From positions 372,001-436,000 of the forward strand of contig CBDEGK010000004.1 in assembly GCA_965237855.1 (NCBI GenBank): a stretch of DNA of 64,000 nt, in the 5' to 3' direction. Positions 24,126 through 33,190 of this stretch are shown here, piece after piece; within the stretch, counting starts at the first letter, position 1, and each line of letters starts with the position of its first letter. Source of the DNA: CBDEGK01 sp965237855. GTDB taxonomy: Bacteria; Pseudomonadota; Gammaproteobacteria; Pseudomonadales; Halieaceae. The notes beneath the pieces were generated by a model. It was not told where the DNA came from, searched no databases, and saw only the letters and a list, made by a program, of their open reading frames with translations. The position numbers were made by a program, and so were the translations under genes.

Positions 24126-24894
24126 AGCGGAACTTCGGTGGACGTTTTTCCATGAAGGCCATGATGGCCTCGATGTTTTCCGGGCTACCCGCCTGCTTCT
24201 TCATACCCAGGTCTTCGGCCTCAAAAGCCGCTTCAATATGCGCCTTGTGGGGCAGCCGCAGGGTTTTCTTGATCTCCACCAACGCGTTAACCGGCCACTG
24301 GGCGATTTCCGCGGCCTTGGCTAAGGCGGCTTCGAGCAACTCCTCGTCACTGTAGGCCCTGGCGACAATACCCGCTTCCACAGCCTTGGCTGCATCAATC
24401 CACTCGGCGGTGTAGAAAAACTCCGCCGCGTGTTGCGCACCAATATTGGCCTGCAGCATGTAGGAGCTGGCAAACTCGGGCACCAGCCCCAGGTTGGCGA
24501 ATGGCAAACGCATGCGCAGGCTTTCACCCACATAGACGATGTCCGCGTGAAAGAGGATGGTAGCGCCACCACCGACGGCTACACCGCGCGCGGCACCGAT
24601 ATAGGGTTTACTGAAGTTGGCGATAGCGCGTGCGCAATTGTTAAACGCCTGTTGGGGATCTTCCTCACCCTCGCCGGTTGCCTCGCCAAAACTGCTGAGA
24701 TCCACGCCGGCACAAAAATTGTCGCCGGCGCCGGTCAATACCAGGCATACCACCTCATCATCTGTCTCAGCGCCTTCGAAGGCTTCGCGAATTTCCCGCC
24801 ACATCGGGTTATTGATGGCGTTCTTCTTTTCCGGGCGATTCAGGGTGACCAGCAGTACGCCGTCACGATTCTCAGTGGTAACAAATTCTGGCAT
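24124..24894 (-). CDS. Enoyl-CoA hydratase/isomerase family protein
   Basis: The 256-residue crotonase has TLNRPEKKNAINN in the first strand, GAGDNFCAGVDLSSF as the first oxyanion loop and ARGVAVGGGATILFHADIV as the second. GLVPEFASSYML keeps only one likely active-site Glu, as in isomerase-type members of the family. It probably shifts or hydrates a double bond of an acyl-CoA made by the operon's synthetase or CoA-transferase. The upstream nitroreductase gene ends 8 bp away. Confidence 0.86.
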   Translation of the reverse strand: MPEFVTTENRDGVLLVTLNRPEKKNAINNPMWREIREAFEGAETDDEVVCLVLTGAGDNFCAGVDLSSFGEATGEGEEDPQQAFNNCARAIANFSKPYIGAARGVAVGGGATILFHADIVYVGESLRMRLPFANLGLVPEFASSYMLQANIGAQHAAEFFYTAEWIDAAKAVEAGIVARAYSDEELLEAALAKAAEIAQWPVNALVEIKKTLRLPHKAHIEAAFEAEDLGMKKQAGSPENIEAIMAFMEKRPPKFR

Positions 24895-24902
24895 CGGCTT
24901 TC

Positions 24903-25577
24903 CTAGGAATGAAAGTGAATCAAGTCGGCAATTTCGCCGCGATCGGTATGGGCGGTGTTGACCGGAGACTCTTCAACCTCGTAACCGAAGGAGATGCCGA
25001 ACAACAACTTATTGGAGGCATCGACCTCCAGTACTTCTCGGACCAGGTCACACTGGAAGCTCAGGGCGGTCTGCGGGCAGCAGCCGAGACCGTGGGCAAC
25101 CATCGACAACATCAGGGTCTGGGCGTACATACCCAGGTCACAGGCCTCGCGCAAACCGAAAGGCTCGGGCAGGAACAGGAAGGCCACATGGGGCGCATCA
25201 AAGAAGGTGAAGTTGCGCATAAACTGCTCTTGCCTGCTGGCCTTATCGGAACGTTCAATGCCAACGGCATCGTACAGGGTCATAGCAGCACCGTACTGTC
25301 GATCTTTGTAGACGCCGTCATAGGCGCCGTCGTAGGGGAAATCCATGCTCATCTTGCCTTCCATGAACTCCGCCGGCATACGCTCTCGCAGTGTCTCAAT
25401 GGCCGAACCCGAGGCCACGTGCACCTGCCAGGGCTGGGTATTGCAATTGGATGGCGCGCGCAGGGACACATTGAACAGGGTATCCAACAATTCCGGGGGG
25501 ACAGGCTCAGGCTTGAAAGCGCGTACAGATTTTCGTTTGGTGACGACATCGGTGTAGATTTGGGCGGTATCAGACAT
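24903..25577 (-). CDS. Nitroreductase-family FMN oxidoreductase
   Basis: The 224-residue protein shows the nitroreductase FMN-binding start RKSVRAFKPEPVP (about 15-27), followed by LRAPSNCNTQPWQVHV. It also has the later MVAHGLGCCPQTAL segment. Members reduce nitro groups, quinones or enones with NAD(P)H; within acyl-CoA operons some act as ene- or dehydrogenase-like enzymes. The start codon overlaps the CoA-transferase stop by one base (TGATG), so they are translationally coupled. An enoyl or ring reduction is the likeliest role here, by context only. Confidence 0.85.
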   Translation of the reverse strand: MSDTAQIYTDVVTKRKSVRAFKPEPVPPELLDTLFNVSLRAPSNCNTQPWQVHVASGSAIETLRERMPAEFMEGKMSMDFPYDGAYDGVYKDRQYGAAMTLYDAVGIERSDKASRQEQFMRNFTFFDAPHVAFLFLPEPFGLREACDLGMYAQTLMLSMVAHGLGCCPQTALSFQCDLVREVLEVDASNKLLFGISFGYEVEESPVNTAHTDRGEIADLIHFHS

Positions 25578-26728
25578 CAGGCAACAGCTCCAGATTCAGT
25601 GAGGGAGGCAATTGTAGCCTCATCCAGCCCCAGTTCCGCAAGAATTTCAGCGGTATCCTTGCCCGGCCTTACCGGCAGGCGCTGGATTTCCCCGGGCGTA
25701 CGACTAAATCGGGGTGCCGGCGCTGTCTGTTCATAGCCGCCGATATTCACAAACGATTCACGGGCCTTGTTGTGATGGTGTTGCGGCGCCTCGGACATAT
25801 TCAGTACCGGGGCGAAGCACACATCCGTGCCCTCCATAATGGCACACCATTCATCCCGGGATTTGGTGGCGATGATGTCGGTGATCTGCTGTTTGACCCC
25901 CGGCCACTTCTCTTTGTCGAATTGATCCATAAAGCTGTGTTCACCCAGCTCCAGGCCCAACTTCTCCATCAGCAACGCATAAAACTGCGGTTCAATGGAG
26001 CCAATGCTGACCCACTCGCCGTCAGAGCACTGGTAGGTATCATAGTATGGCGCACCACCATCAAGCATATTGGCCTGGCGGTTTTCGTCATCCCACATGC
26101 CCACGCCCTGGAAGCCCTGGATGGCGCCCATCAGGGAGATCACGCCATCGGTAATGGCGGCATCCACTACCTGGCCCTTGCCAGACACACCTCTTTCAAA
26201 GAGAGCCGCCAACACACCCATCACCAGGTAGAGAGAACCGCCGCCGAAATCACCGATCAGGTTGAGGGGCGGCACCGGGCCTGAATCGGCGCGGCCTATA
26301 GCGGCTAAGGCGCCGGTGATGGCGATGTAATTCAGATCGTGACCGGCTGCATGCGACAGCGGTCCATCCTGGCCCCAACCGGTCATGCGCCCGTATATCA
26401 GCTTCGGGTTGCGGGCCAGGCACACGTCGGGGCCGAGGCCCAATTTTTCCATGACACCGGGGCGAAAGCCCTCGGTCACGACATCGGCACCTTCGATCAG
26501 CTTGAGGACAGTTTCCACCCCCTGCTCGCTTTTCAGGTTGATGGCAATGGAACGGCGACCCCGTTGCAGCACATCGGCGGGGCTGTCAGTCGCGGCCAGG
26601 TCGCCGCCACTGGGCCGGTCAACCCGGATAACATCGGCGCCCATGTCCGACATCAACATGCAGGCAAAGGGCCCCGGCCCAATACCCGCAATTTCAATGA
26701 CCTTCAGGCCAGATAATGGTCCCGCCAT
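25577..26728 (-). CDS. CaiB/BaiF family (class III) CoA-transferase
   Basis: The 383-residue protein begins with GPLSGLKVIEIAGIGPGPFACMLMSDMGADVIRV, the N-terminal signature of class III CoA-transferases. The probable catalytic Asp is in VVDAAITDGVISL. These enzymes move CoA between carboxylic acids through a glutamyl- or aspartyl-linked anhydride; relatives include alpha-methylacyl-CoA racemases, and the GPGPFACMLMSDMGADVIRVDR start is also racemase-like. A racemase acting on 2-methyl branched or sterol-side-chain acyl-CoAs is a real alternative. A GGGAG site precedes the ATG, 14 bp after the next crotonase gene. Confidence 0.85.
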   Translation of the reverse strand: MAGPLSGLKVIEIAGIGPGPFACMLMSDMGADVIRVDRPSGGDLAATDSPADVLQRGRRSIAINLKSEQGVETVLKLIEGADVVTEGFRPGVMEKLGLGPDVCLARNPKLIYGRMTGWGQDGPLSHAAGHDLNYIAITGALAAIGRADSGPVPPLNLIGDFGGGSLYLVMGVLAALFERGVSGKGQVVDAAITDGVISLMGAIQGFQGVGMWDDENRQANMLDGGAPYYDTYQCSDGEWVSIGSIEPQFYALLMEKLGLELGEHSFMDQFDKEKWPGVKQQITDIIATKSRDEWCAIMEGTDVCFAPVLNMSEAPQHHHNKARESFVNIGGYEQTAPAPRFSRTPGEIQRLPVRPGKDTAEILAELGLDEATIASLTESGAVA

Positions 26729-26742
26729 GACACTCTCCCTTG

Positions 26743-27561
26743 CTATTCGCCTTTAAACACGGCCGGTCGCTTCTCTTTAAAAGCCCGCATGCCCTCTTTG
26801 GCGTCGGCCGAGGCAAACACCGGGTTAGCCAGTTCGTCCGAGGCCAGCATGGCTGCATCTTCATCCATGCACTCCTGGTGCTCGCGCAGCGACCTGGTCA
26901 CTGCCTGTACCGCCAGCGGCCCATTAGCGCAGATTTTTTCGGCGATCTTCTTCGCCTCTGCCAGGGTCTCACCCTTGGGTACGATACGATTGATCAAGCC
27001 AAAATCCAGCGCTTGCTGGGCGGTGATGTGTTCGCCGCAAAGCAGTATTTCCGCGGCCAGGCAATAGGGAATCTGCCGGCGCAGGCGAATGGTGGAGCCG
27101 GACATGGGATACAGGCCTCGGGCCACTTCAGTTACGCCAAAGATCGCATCCTCGGCGCCGACCCGGATGTCCGTGCCCTGCAAAATCTCGGTACCCCCGG
27201 CCAGGGCATAACCCTCTACTGCCAGGATCAGTGGTTTGCAGGGACGATTGTCACGCAACAGGGCCTGCCAGTGTACGTTGGGTACCGTGGCCATCAGCTC
27301 CATGAATTCCTCGGTGGAGCGATGCTCGCCATCGGCGCCCGCCTTTAGATCCATACCCGCGCAAAACGTATCGCCATTGGCAGTGAGGATGGCACAGTGA
27401 AGACTGTCGTCCTCATCCAGCCGGCGCCAGGCCTTGTACATGCCCAGCAACATTTCCGGGCTGAAGGCATTCTTGGCCTCGGGTCGATTCAGCGTCACGA
27501 TCAGAACATTGCCCTCCTGCTCGACGGTACAATTCTTGGTGCTGATATCCAGTTCAGCCAT
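26743..27561 (-). CDS. Enoyl-CoA hydratase/isomerase family protein
   Basis: This 272-residue crotonase has TLNRPEAKNAFSPE, GDTFCAGMDLKAG for the first oxyanion loop and EGYALAGGTEILQGTDIRV for the second. VARGLYPMSGSTIRLRRQIP follows. It resembles the EchA-type proteins of steroid and aromatic CoA pathways. AGGAGAG lies just before the ATG. It stands between the acyl-CoA synthetase and the CoA-transferase/racemase gene, consistent with hydration or isomerisation of the enoyl-CoA after activation. Confidence 0.86.
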   Translation of the reverse strand: MAELDISTKNCTVEQEGNVLIVTLNRPEAKNAFSPEMLLGMYKAWRRLDEDDSLHCAILTANGDTFCAGMDLKAGADGEHRSTEEFMELMATVPNVHWQALLRDNRPCKPLILAVEGYALAGGTEILQGTDIRVGAEDAIFGVTEVARGLYPMSGSTIRLRRQIPYCLAAEILLCGEHITAQQALDFGLINRIVPKGETLAEAKKIAEKICANGPLAVQAVTRSLREHQECMDEDAAMLASDELANPVFASADAKEGMRAFKEKRPAVFKGE

Positions 27562-27590
27562 GCTGTCTCTCCTGCTTCATAGTCAATTGC

Positions 27591-29225
27591 TTAACTCACC
27601 AGGAACTCGCCACTGAGGGCGATTTCCTTGGCCTTGGGGTATGCGGGTTTGCCACTGGGGGCGCGGGGAATTTCAGCGACCACGTGCAGTTCCCGCGGTA
27701 CCTTATAGCCGGCAATATGCTTGCGGGCTTCTTCCTGCAGGGTCGCCAGGTCCAGGCTGGCATCGCCGCGAACAGCGACTACCGCGGTGACTTTGCTGCC
27801 GAAACGTTCATCCGGGGTATCTACCACCAGGCAATCAAACACATCCGGATGAGCCTTCAATGCCTCTTCAACCTCTTCGGGGAAGATCTTTTCACCTCCG
27901 GAATTGATGCAGTTGGAGCCACGACCGTAGATCGTAATCGATCCGTCTTCTTCCAACCGGGCCTCGTCACCGGTCAGCAACCAGGTCTTGCCCTCTACCT
28001 CGACGAAGGTCTTGGCTGTCTTCACCGGGTCGCCGTAGTAACCTGTAGGAATATGGCCAGAGCGGGCAAAGATGCCCATTTCACCCGCATTCACATGTGC
28101 GTGAGGCTCTCCTTCCACGTCAGTGATCACATCCATAAAATCAGACTGCTGCACATTGCCGAGGCCTTTTTGCTCGGACTTCTTCTCGCCGGAATCAAAT
28201 CCCATATTGCCCGACTCAGACGAACCGAAGGAATTCATGATCATGACATTGGGCATGAAATCGCGGAATTCCTGCTGTTTGGATTCTGAAAATACCGCCC
28301 CGCCGGAACCGACGCTAAATACCGAGCTGAAATCCCAGCGCTCAGGATTGGCCTTGAGGGCATCTAACAGCGGAATCGCCATGGCATCGCCGACGATAGA
28401 CAAAGAATTCACTTTCTCCCTCTCAACAGTGTCCCAGACACTGGCGCCATCCAGCGATCGATCCGGACTCAACACCACGATATTGCCCGCTAACAATTGT
28501 ATACAGGCATACCACCAACAGGCACCGTGCATCAGCGGGGCCAGGGCCATGCCGACAATGGCAAAATCACCGATGCGGCCGGCTATTTGTTCCGGCGCCG
28601 TGATTGCACCATCGGGATGGAACCAACCGCCACCGCCCAAAGCAGCATAAAAAAGGCTCTTGTGTGGCCACATCACGCCTTTGTGCATACCGGTGGTACC
28701 ACCGGTATAGAGCAAGAACAGGTCATCATCCGAGCGCTCACCAAAATCGCGTTCGCTACTCTGGCCTGCCAATGCAGCTTCATAAACCACGGAACCAATC
28801 GCTGCCAGGTCTTCCCCGCTGCTATCATCCACAGCGATAAAGGTTTTCAAACCCGCTGATTCATGGCGAACTTCAGCAATGTGTGGCGTGAATTCGCGAT
28901 GGTGAATACAGGCCACCATATCGGCATTGTTGAAGATGTAACTCAACTCTTCCTGCACGTAGCGGTAATTGACGTTCACCGGCACCGCCCGCAGCTTAAA
29001 GCAAGCCATCATGCCTTCCAGGTACTCGTTGCAGTTGTACATGTACAAGCCAACATGGTCGCCGGGGCCTACATCCTGCGCCGCCAGGTAGTGCGCCATC
29101 TGGTTGGCACGCTGCTCTAGCTGCGCAAAAGTGGCGCGCTGTTCACCGCAGACCAGGGCGTCCCGGTCCGGTACTTTGTCGGCGACCATCTCGAACATGT
29201 CCGCCAGGTTAAATGCTTTAGCCAT
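27591..29225 (-). CDS. Acyl-CoA synthetase (FadD-like, AMP-forming)
   Basis: The 544-residue enzyme has the ANL-superfamily motifs: LLYTGGTTGMHKGVMWPH (P-loop, about 172-190), NSFGSSESGNMGF, TGDEARLEEDGSITIYGRGSN with the hinge, and PSGKPAYPKAKE with the catalytic Lys. It activates a carboxylic acid to its CoA thioester through an acyl-adenylate. Length and the LYTGGTTG variant resemble the FadD17/FadD19 group for steroid side chains and branched acids; that subgroup call is by eye. A GGAGGAAA site precedes the ATG. It follows two thiolase-family genes and feeds the operon its substrate. Confidence 0.88.
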   Translation of the reverse strand: MAKAFNLADMFEMVADKVPDRDALVCGEQRATFAQLEQRANQMAHYLAAQDVGPGDHVGLYMYNCNEYLEGMMACFKLRAVPVNVNYRYVQEELSYIFNNADMVACIHHREFTPHIAEVRHESAGLKTFIAVDDSSGEDLAAIGSVVYEAALAGQSSERDFGERSDDDLFLLYTGGTTGMHKGVMWPHKSLFYAALGGGGWFHPDGAITAPEQIAGRIGDFAIVGMALAPLMHGACWWYACIQLLAGNIVVLSPDRSLDGASVWDTVEREKVNSLSIVGDAMAIPLLDALKANPERWDFSSVFSVGSGGAVFSESKQQEFRDFMPNVMIMNSFGSSESGNMGFDSGEKKSEQKGLGNVQQSDFMDVITDVEGEPHAHVNAGEMGIFARSGHIPTGYYGDPVKTAKTFVEVEGKTWLLTGDEARLEEDGSITIYGRGSNCINSGGEKIFPEEVEEALKAHPDVFDCLVVDTPDERFGSKVTAVVAVRGDASLDLATLQEEARKHIAGYKVPRELHVVAEIPRAPSGKPAYPKAKEIALSGEFLVS

Positions 29226-29244
29226 AATTCTATTTCCTCCGGGC

Positions 29245-30408
29245 TCAGCCCTTTTCTGAACTCACCACCCACATGGCGAAGAACTGGGCACCACCACCGT
29301 AGGCGTGACCCAGTGCTGTCTTGGCCCCGTCCACCTGATGATCCCCTGCCGTACCGCGAACCTGCCGCGCCGCCTCCGCGAAGCGGATCATGCCTGAGGC
29401 TCCAATGGCGTTGGATGACAACACACCTCCGGAACAATTCCAGGGAATATCACCGTTTTCATCGAGTGAGGTGGCACCCTCCATGGTCAGTTCCCAGCCC
29501 TTACCCTCTTCGGCAAAGCCCAGGTTCTCCAGCCACATGGGCTCATACCAGGAAAAGGGCACATACACTTCCGCGCAATCGAAATCCTTGCGCGGGTTGC
29601 TGATGCCCGCCTGCTGGTAGACATCGGCGGCGCAATCGCGCCCCGCCTGTGGATTAACCTCTTCCCGGAAAGCGTACATGGTCGGCTCCGAGCGCATTGC
29701 TACACCGCGAATCCAGGCGGGCTTCTTCGGCGAATCATTGACCAGTGACTCATCGGCAATGACCATGGCGCAGGCACCATCAGAGGACGGGCAGCTTTCC
29801 AGGAAGCGAATCGGGTCCCACAACATGGGCGACTCCTCCACTTCCTTCATGGTGATATTCGGCAACTGCAAATGCGCCAATGGATTGCGTGAACCGTGCA
29901 GGCGATCCTTGGTGGCTACCTTGATACCGACATCGTAGGGTGCCTCAGAACGGCGCATGTACTCGCGGATAATCGGCGCAAAATAACCGCCGGCACCCGC
30001 ATTCAGGTGCGGCGAAAACGGGTGTGCACTCGACAACGCCCACATGGCATTGGATTCACTTTGCTTCTCAAAGGTCACCGTCAATACTCGCTTGAAGGTG
30101 CCGCTCTGCACATGGGAAGCCGCTACCAGGGCGGTGGAACCGCCGACGGAACCCGCGGTGTGTACCCGCAACATGGGTTTGCCGTTGCACCCCAGGGCAT
30201 CGGTCAGGTAGATCTCGGGCATGATGACGCCCTCGAACATGTCCGGTGCCTTGCCAATAATGACTGCATCGATATCGTCCCAGCCCAGGTCCGCATCCTG
30301 CAGCGCGTTGAATGCCGCTTCGCGAACCAGTCCTGCTATCGATACATCGGTGCGCCGGGTCTGGTACTTGGTCTGGCCAATGCCAACCACTGCTGCCAAA
30401 TTAGCCAT
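29245..30408 (-). CDS. Thiolase-family protein (lipid-transfer type, Ltp3-like)
   Basis: The 387-residue thiolase-fold protein lacks the usual nucleophile: the N-terminal loop reads LRVHTAGSVGGSTALVAASH where catalytic thiolases have Cys-Ala-Ser-Gly. The GGxxxxGHPxGA motif is GGVLSSNAIGASG, and the C-terminal loop is ALGHAYGGGAQFFAMWVV with no Cys-Gly pair. It is therefore probably not a conventional thiolase, but a partner or an aldolase-like enzyme. Start and stop codons abut or overlap those of the second thiolase gene by one base. Its length and order relative to the next two genes match the ltp3-ltp4-DUF35 set seen in actinobacterial steroid loci. Confidence 0.8.
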   Translation of the reverse strand: MANLAAVVGIGQTKYQTRRTDVSIAGLVREAAFNALQDADLGWDDIDAVIIGKAPDMFEGVIMPEIYLTDALGCNGKPMLRVHTAGSVGGSTALVAASHVQSGTFKRVLTVTFEKQSESNAMWALSSAHPFSPHLNAGAGGYFAPIIREYMRRSEAPYDVGIKVATKDRLHGSRNPLAHLQLPNITMKEVEESPMLWDPIRFLESCPSSDGACAMVIADESLVNDSPKKPAWIRGVAMRSEPTMYAFREEVNPQAGRDCAADVYQQAGISNPRKDFDCAEVYVPFSWYEPMWLENLGFAEEGKGWELTMEGATSLDENGDIPWNCSGGVLSSNAIGASGMIRFAEAARQVRGTAGDHQVDGAKTALGHAYGGGAQFFAMWVVSSEKG

Positions 30409-31466
30409 TACGCTGCCTCCAGTACGGTCACAAGATTGTGCTGTAAACAGGGGCCACTGGTCGCGTGTGCCACGCCCCGCTTGATGTCCCCATCAATAAT
30501 GCGCCTGGCTACTTCGCCAATACGCGACAGCCCAGAGGCCATCATCAGGTTGCCCGCCAGCACACCGCCGGAGGGGTTAATCACCGTGTCATCCCCCAGG
30601 CCAAGCGCATTGGCCAGGATGATCTCCTGGTGGCTGTAGGCGGCGTACAGTTCTGCCACTTCCACCGGACCATCGGCCACACCGACGGCCGCGCCAGCGA
30701 GCTCGGTTGATACCGAACGGGTCAGGTCGCGGGCACCCATATTGTGGGTTTCGATACGGTGATCGATAGCCTTGATGATCGCGTAGGGTTTACCCCACTG
30801 TTGGGCTTTCTCAATCGAGCACACCACCATGGCAGCGGCACCATCGGACACAGGGCAGCAGTCGTGTTTGCGCAAGGGTGATACCCAGGTCTCGGCCTGT
30901 AATAATTGTTCGACAGAGACTTCACCCCTGAGCTGGGCATGGGGGTTGGTCAGCGCATTGTTCCGAGAACGCGCCACCACTTCAGCCATATCCTGCTCAG
31001 TAATCACCCCCTGATCCAGCATCAATCGCGCCTGCATCGCCGCCAGACTGACTGCGTCCACCCACAGCGGTGCCAGGTAATAGGGGTCCAATTGCTGTGA
31101 CAATACGGTGGGCAGTTCGCCGGGAGAGGATTTCCCGAAACCATACACCAGGGCTGATTCCGCATGGCCCATGGATATTTTCAACATGGCCTCATACAGG
31201 GCCCAGGCCGCGTCCATCTCGACATGAGATTCTTTGATGGGCGGCACCGCACCAAGGGCATCCACACCCGACACAAAGGCAAAAGCCGCACCCTGCTGGT
31301 AGTCGCAGCTACCGGAACAGGTGAAATCCACCTGCTGTACGCTATCCAAGCCCGCTCCAGCGAGCGCAGCCTGCACCACCGGCATGATCAGTTCAACTTC
31401 GTTGTGGGCGCCGGCATCGCCGACGCAATCCGACTGCACAAAGGAAACTATTGCTATATCTTTCAT
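30408..31466 (-). CDS. Thiolase-family protein (lipid-transfer type, Ltp4-like)
   Basis: The 352-residue thiolase-fold protein is shorter than standard thiolases. Its N-terminal loop KESHVEMDAAWALYEAMLKI has no Cys. The C-terminal loop ATSGPCLQHNLVTVLE does contain one. It may pair with the 387-residue neighbour as a heteromer in which each chain supplies part of the active site; that is inference from order and missing residues. The start overlaps the tandem DUF35 gene by 4 bp, supporting a three-protein complex. Confidence 0.8.
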   Translation of the reverse strand: MKDIAIVSFVQSDCVGDAGAHNEVELIMPVVQAALAGAGLDSVQQVDFTCSGSCDYQQGAAFAFVSGVDALGAVPPIKESHVEMDAAWALYEAMLKISMGHAESALVYGFGKSSPGELPTVLSQQLDPYYLAPLWVDAVSLAAMQARLMLDQGVITEQDMAEVVARSRNNALTNPHAQLRGEVSVEQLLQAETWVSPLRKHDCCPVSDGAAAMVVCSIEKAQQWGKPYAIIKAIDHRIETHNMGARDLTRSVSTELAGAAVGVADGPVEVAELYAAYSHQEIILANALGLGDDTVINPSGGVLAGNLMMASGLSRIGEVARRIIDGDIKRGVAHATSGPCLQHNLVTVLEAA

Positions 31467-32461
31467 GCTTCACCCTCCCAGCCACTTACAGGAACTCTGC
31501 CAATCATCTCGTTGGGCACATCCGGCTCATCGATGGGCTTGAAGTACTGAATATTATTCATGGCGTAATCCCATTCGGAGGGGTCTTTCCACACCGCCTG
31601 TACCCGCTGACCCTGGTGCACCTCCTCGTTGACACACTCGCTCATCAGGTGGATGAAAGAGATGTTGGCGCCATCGACAACCAGGTTGGCGATTGCATAC
31701 GGTGGCTTGATCGGGTTGCCGGGTATTGGGATATAAACGATGGTGAAGGATTCCACGGTGGCTTTGTCAGACACCGGTACTTCTTCAGTCGTCGCCACAC
31801 CACAGGCGGCGCAAGCACCGCGAGGAGGCACATAGACATTGTTACAGGACGGGCAACGCTGACCGACCAACTTACCTTCCTTCATCTGGCTGAGGAAGCG
31901 AGTGGTTGCCTCCCCCGCGGTAAAGTTGTACTTGAGGTAAATTGGCGTCTCGATACCGGTGATCGAGTCTTGCTCTTCCGTACTAGTGTCGATCGACTGC
32001 TCCGGCGCAGCCTCCTCGGCTGTTTCTTCGACAAAGCAGGCAATATCGGTGATCAGGCCAACAGTCTCGTCCGCCCACCGCACTTTCACCCGCATGCCAG
32101 TGCTCATCGCCGACTCATCTGCAACACAGACACTCTGCACCATGGCAATATCGGCGCCGTCCAATTTGATCATGGCCCAGGCAAACGGTTGCTCATGCGG
32201 GTGGGACTCGCGGGGCTCGTTGACCCAGCACCAACTGACAACTTCACCGGCCTGGCCGACTTCGACAAACTCGCTGAGTTCCTCAGCGGTAACCGGGTCG
32301 TATTCCATGGGCGGCACATAGACCGTGCCGTCACTGCCTTTGATGCCGACGATGTTGTGATCACGTAATTCAGTCAGGAAGCGGCCCACGATGGGGCCAG
32401 TCGAGCGGGTATAAGTAAAACCCAACTCGAATTCCTGGCTCAGGACTTCGGGCTGTGTCAT
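31463..32461 (-). CDS. Tandem DUF35 OB-fold protein, thiolase partner
   Basis: The 332-residue product contains two OB-fold DUF35 units. The first half (about 1-150) has no zinc-ribbon cysteines. The second (about 175-320) starts with the ribbon CPSCNNVYVPPRGACAACG. Such proteins dock onto thiolase-like enzymes and channel acyl-CoA. I place the start at the ATG at 32461, which has AAGGAGATATGGC before it; longer frames upstream lack such a site. It is the first gene of a nine-gene minus-strand operon ending at 23206 and overlaps the next gene by 4 bp. Confidence 0.82.
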   Translation of the reverse strand: MTQPEVLSQEFELGFTYTRSTGPIVGRFLTELRDHNIVGIKGSDGTVYVPPMEYDPVTAEELSEFVEVGQAGEVVSWCWVNEPRESHPHEQPFAWAMIKLDGADIAMVQSVCVADESAMSTGMRVKVRWADETVGLITDIACFVEETAEEAAPEQSIDTSTEEQDSITGIETPIYLKYNFTAGEATTRFLSQMKEGKLVGQRCPSCNNVYVPPRGACAACGVATTEEVPVSDKATVESFTIVYIPIPGNPIKPPYAIANLVVDGANISFIHLMSECVNEEVHQGQRVQAVWKDPSEWDYAMNNIQYFKPIDEPDVPNEMIGRVPVSGWEGEA

Positions 32462-32773
32462 GCCATATCTCCTTGGAAGCTTGAGGTTTGTTGGAAAGAC
32501 GGAAAGTATCTGCCAGCCACAGGGCCAACTCAATGACGAAAACGACCAAATGCGAGTGACATTTTTGATCAGAGTCAGGCCAGAAGACCGCTTTGGTCAC
32601 TCATTTTCTGGGAGATTGATCACAAAACAGACAGCTGGGCACGATCGGAGGCTTGCACAGAAATCCTCACAAGTTATTTTACTTTTAATAAATTATATAT
32701 TTTTAGAATATCTAGCGGATCCAGCCCGGCCATTCGCCTGCACCTACGGGTGTGCCGCGCAAGGCGCGACGGC
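32462..32773. other. 312-bp spacer upstream of the CoA operon
   Basis: No gene is visible. The part next to the operon holds a 7-bp inverted repeat (GAGTGAC 32550-32556 with GTCACTC near 32597-32603) and two TGATC words, possible regulator sites. The middle is AT-rich (about 32675-32705). The part next to the haemoglobin gene is GC-rich and contains a short stem (GCCGCGC with GCGCG-CGGC) without a T-run. The promoter of the operon must lie here, but I cannot point to a convincing -35/-10 pair. Confidence 0.4.
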
Positions 32774-33190
32774 TTACTGAGACCAAGGCGGTGGCGTAAT
32801 AGAGCTCTGCATGTTGGCTGCGATAGCCGCGGCAACGCGCTTGGCCCGTTCCGCTTTTTCACCGCTAAATCGCTCATCCACCGTGGTGACGAACAGGCCC
32901 AGCCAGCGCTGAAAGTCTGCTTCTGACAACGGTCGCTTACCGTGCAACTGGCGATGAATATTCATGGTGTGACGCTGGTATTGTTTGTCACCCAGCAACA
33001 ACTTGGCCCAGTAATCCTTGATATGCGGCAGGTGTACATCGAGGTCTATCGCCGCCACATCGAGGAAAATCGGTGCCAGCACAGCATCGCTCAGTACCTT
33101 GGCGTAAAAGGCGTCAACGAACTCTCCCACCCGCTCGTAACTGTCGAGATCAGGGCGATGGTTTTCCATAATATGCCGCGGCTGGCTCAC
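32774..33190 (-). CDS. Group III truncated haemoglobin
   Basis: The 138-residue globin fits the group III truncated family. It has FVDAFYAKVLSDAVLAPIF near the N-terminus, HLPHIKDYWAKLLLG around the E/F region and HRQLHGKRPLSEADFQRWLGLF, which contains the probable proximal His. Such proteins bind haem, oxygen or NO; roles in NO or peroxide handling are proposed for the family. The GTG at 33190 overlaps the der stop as GTGA, so it is probably translated after der. An ATG seven codons inside is the alternative start. Confidence 0.83.
   Translation of the reverse strand: MSQPRHIMENHRPDLDSYERVGEFVDAFYAKVLSDAVLAPIFLDVAAIDLDVHLPHIKDYWAKLLLGDKQYQRHTMNIHRQLHGKRPLSEADFQRWLGLFVTTVDERFSGEKAERAKRVAAAIAANMQSSITPPPWSQ

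Noticed and set aside
31451..32368. 305-codon open frame opposite the tandem DUF35 gene
   Set aside because: It is antisense to a clear zinc-ribbon/OB-fold gene; composition follows GC-rich third-position bias.
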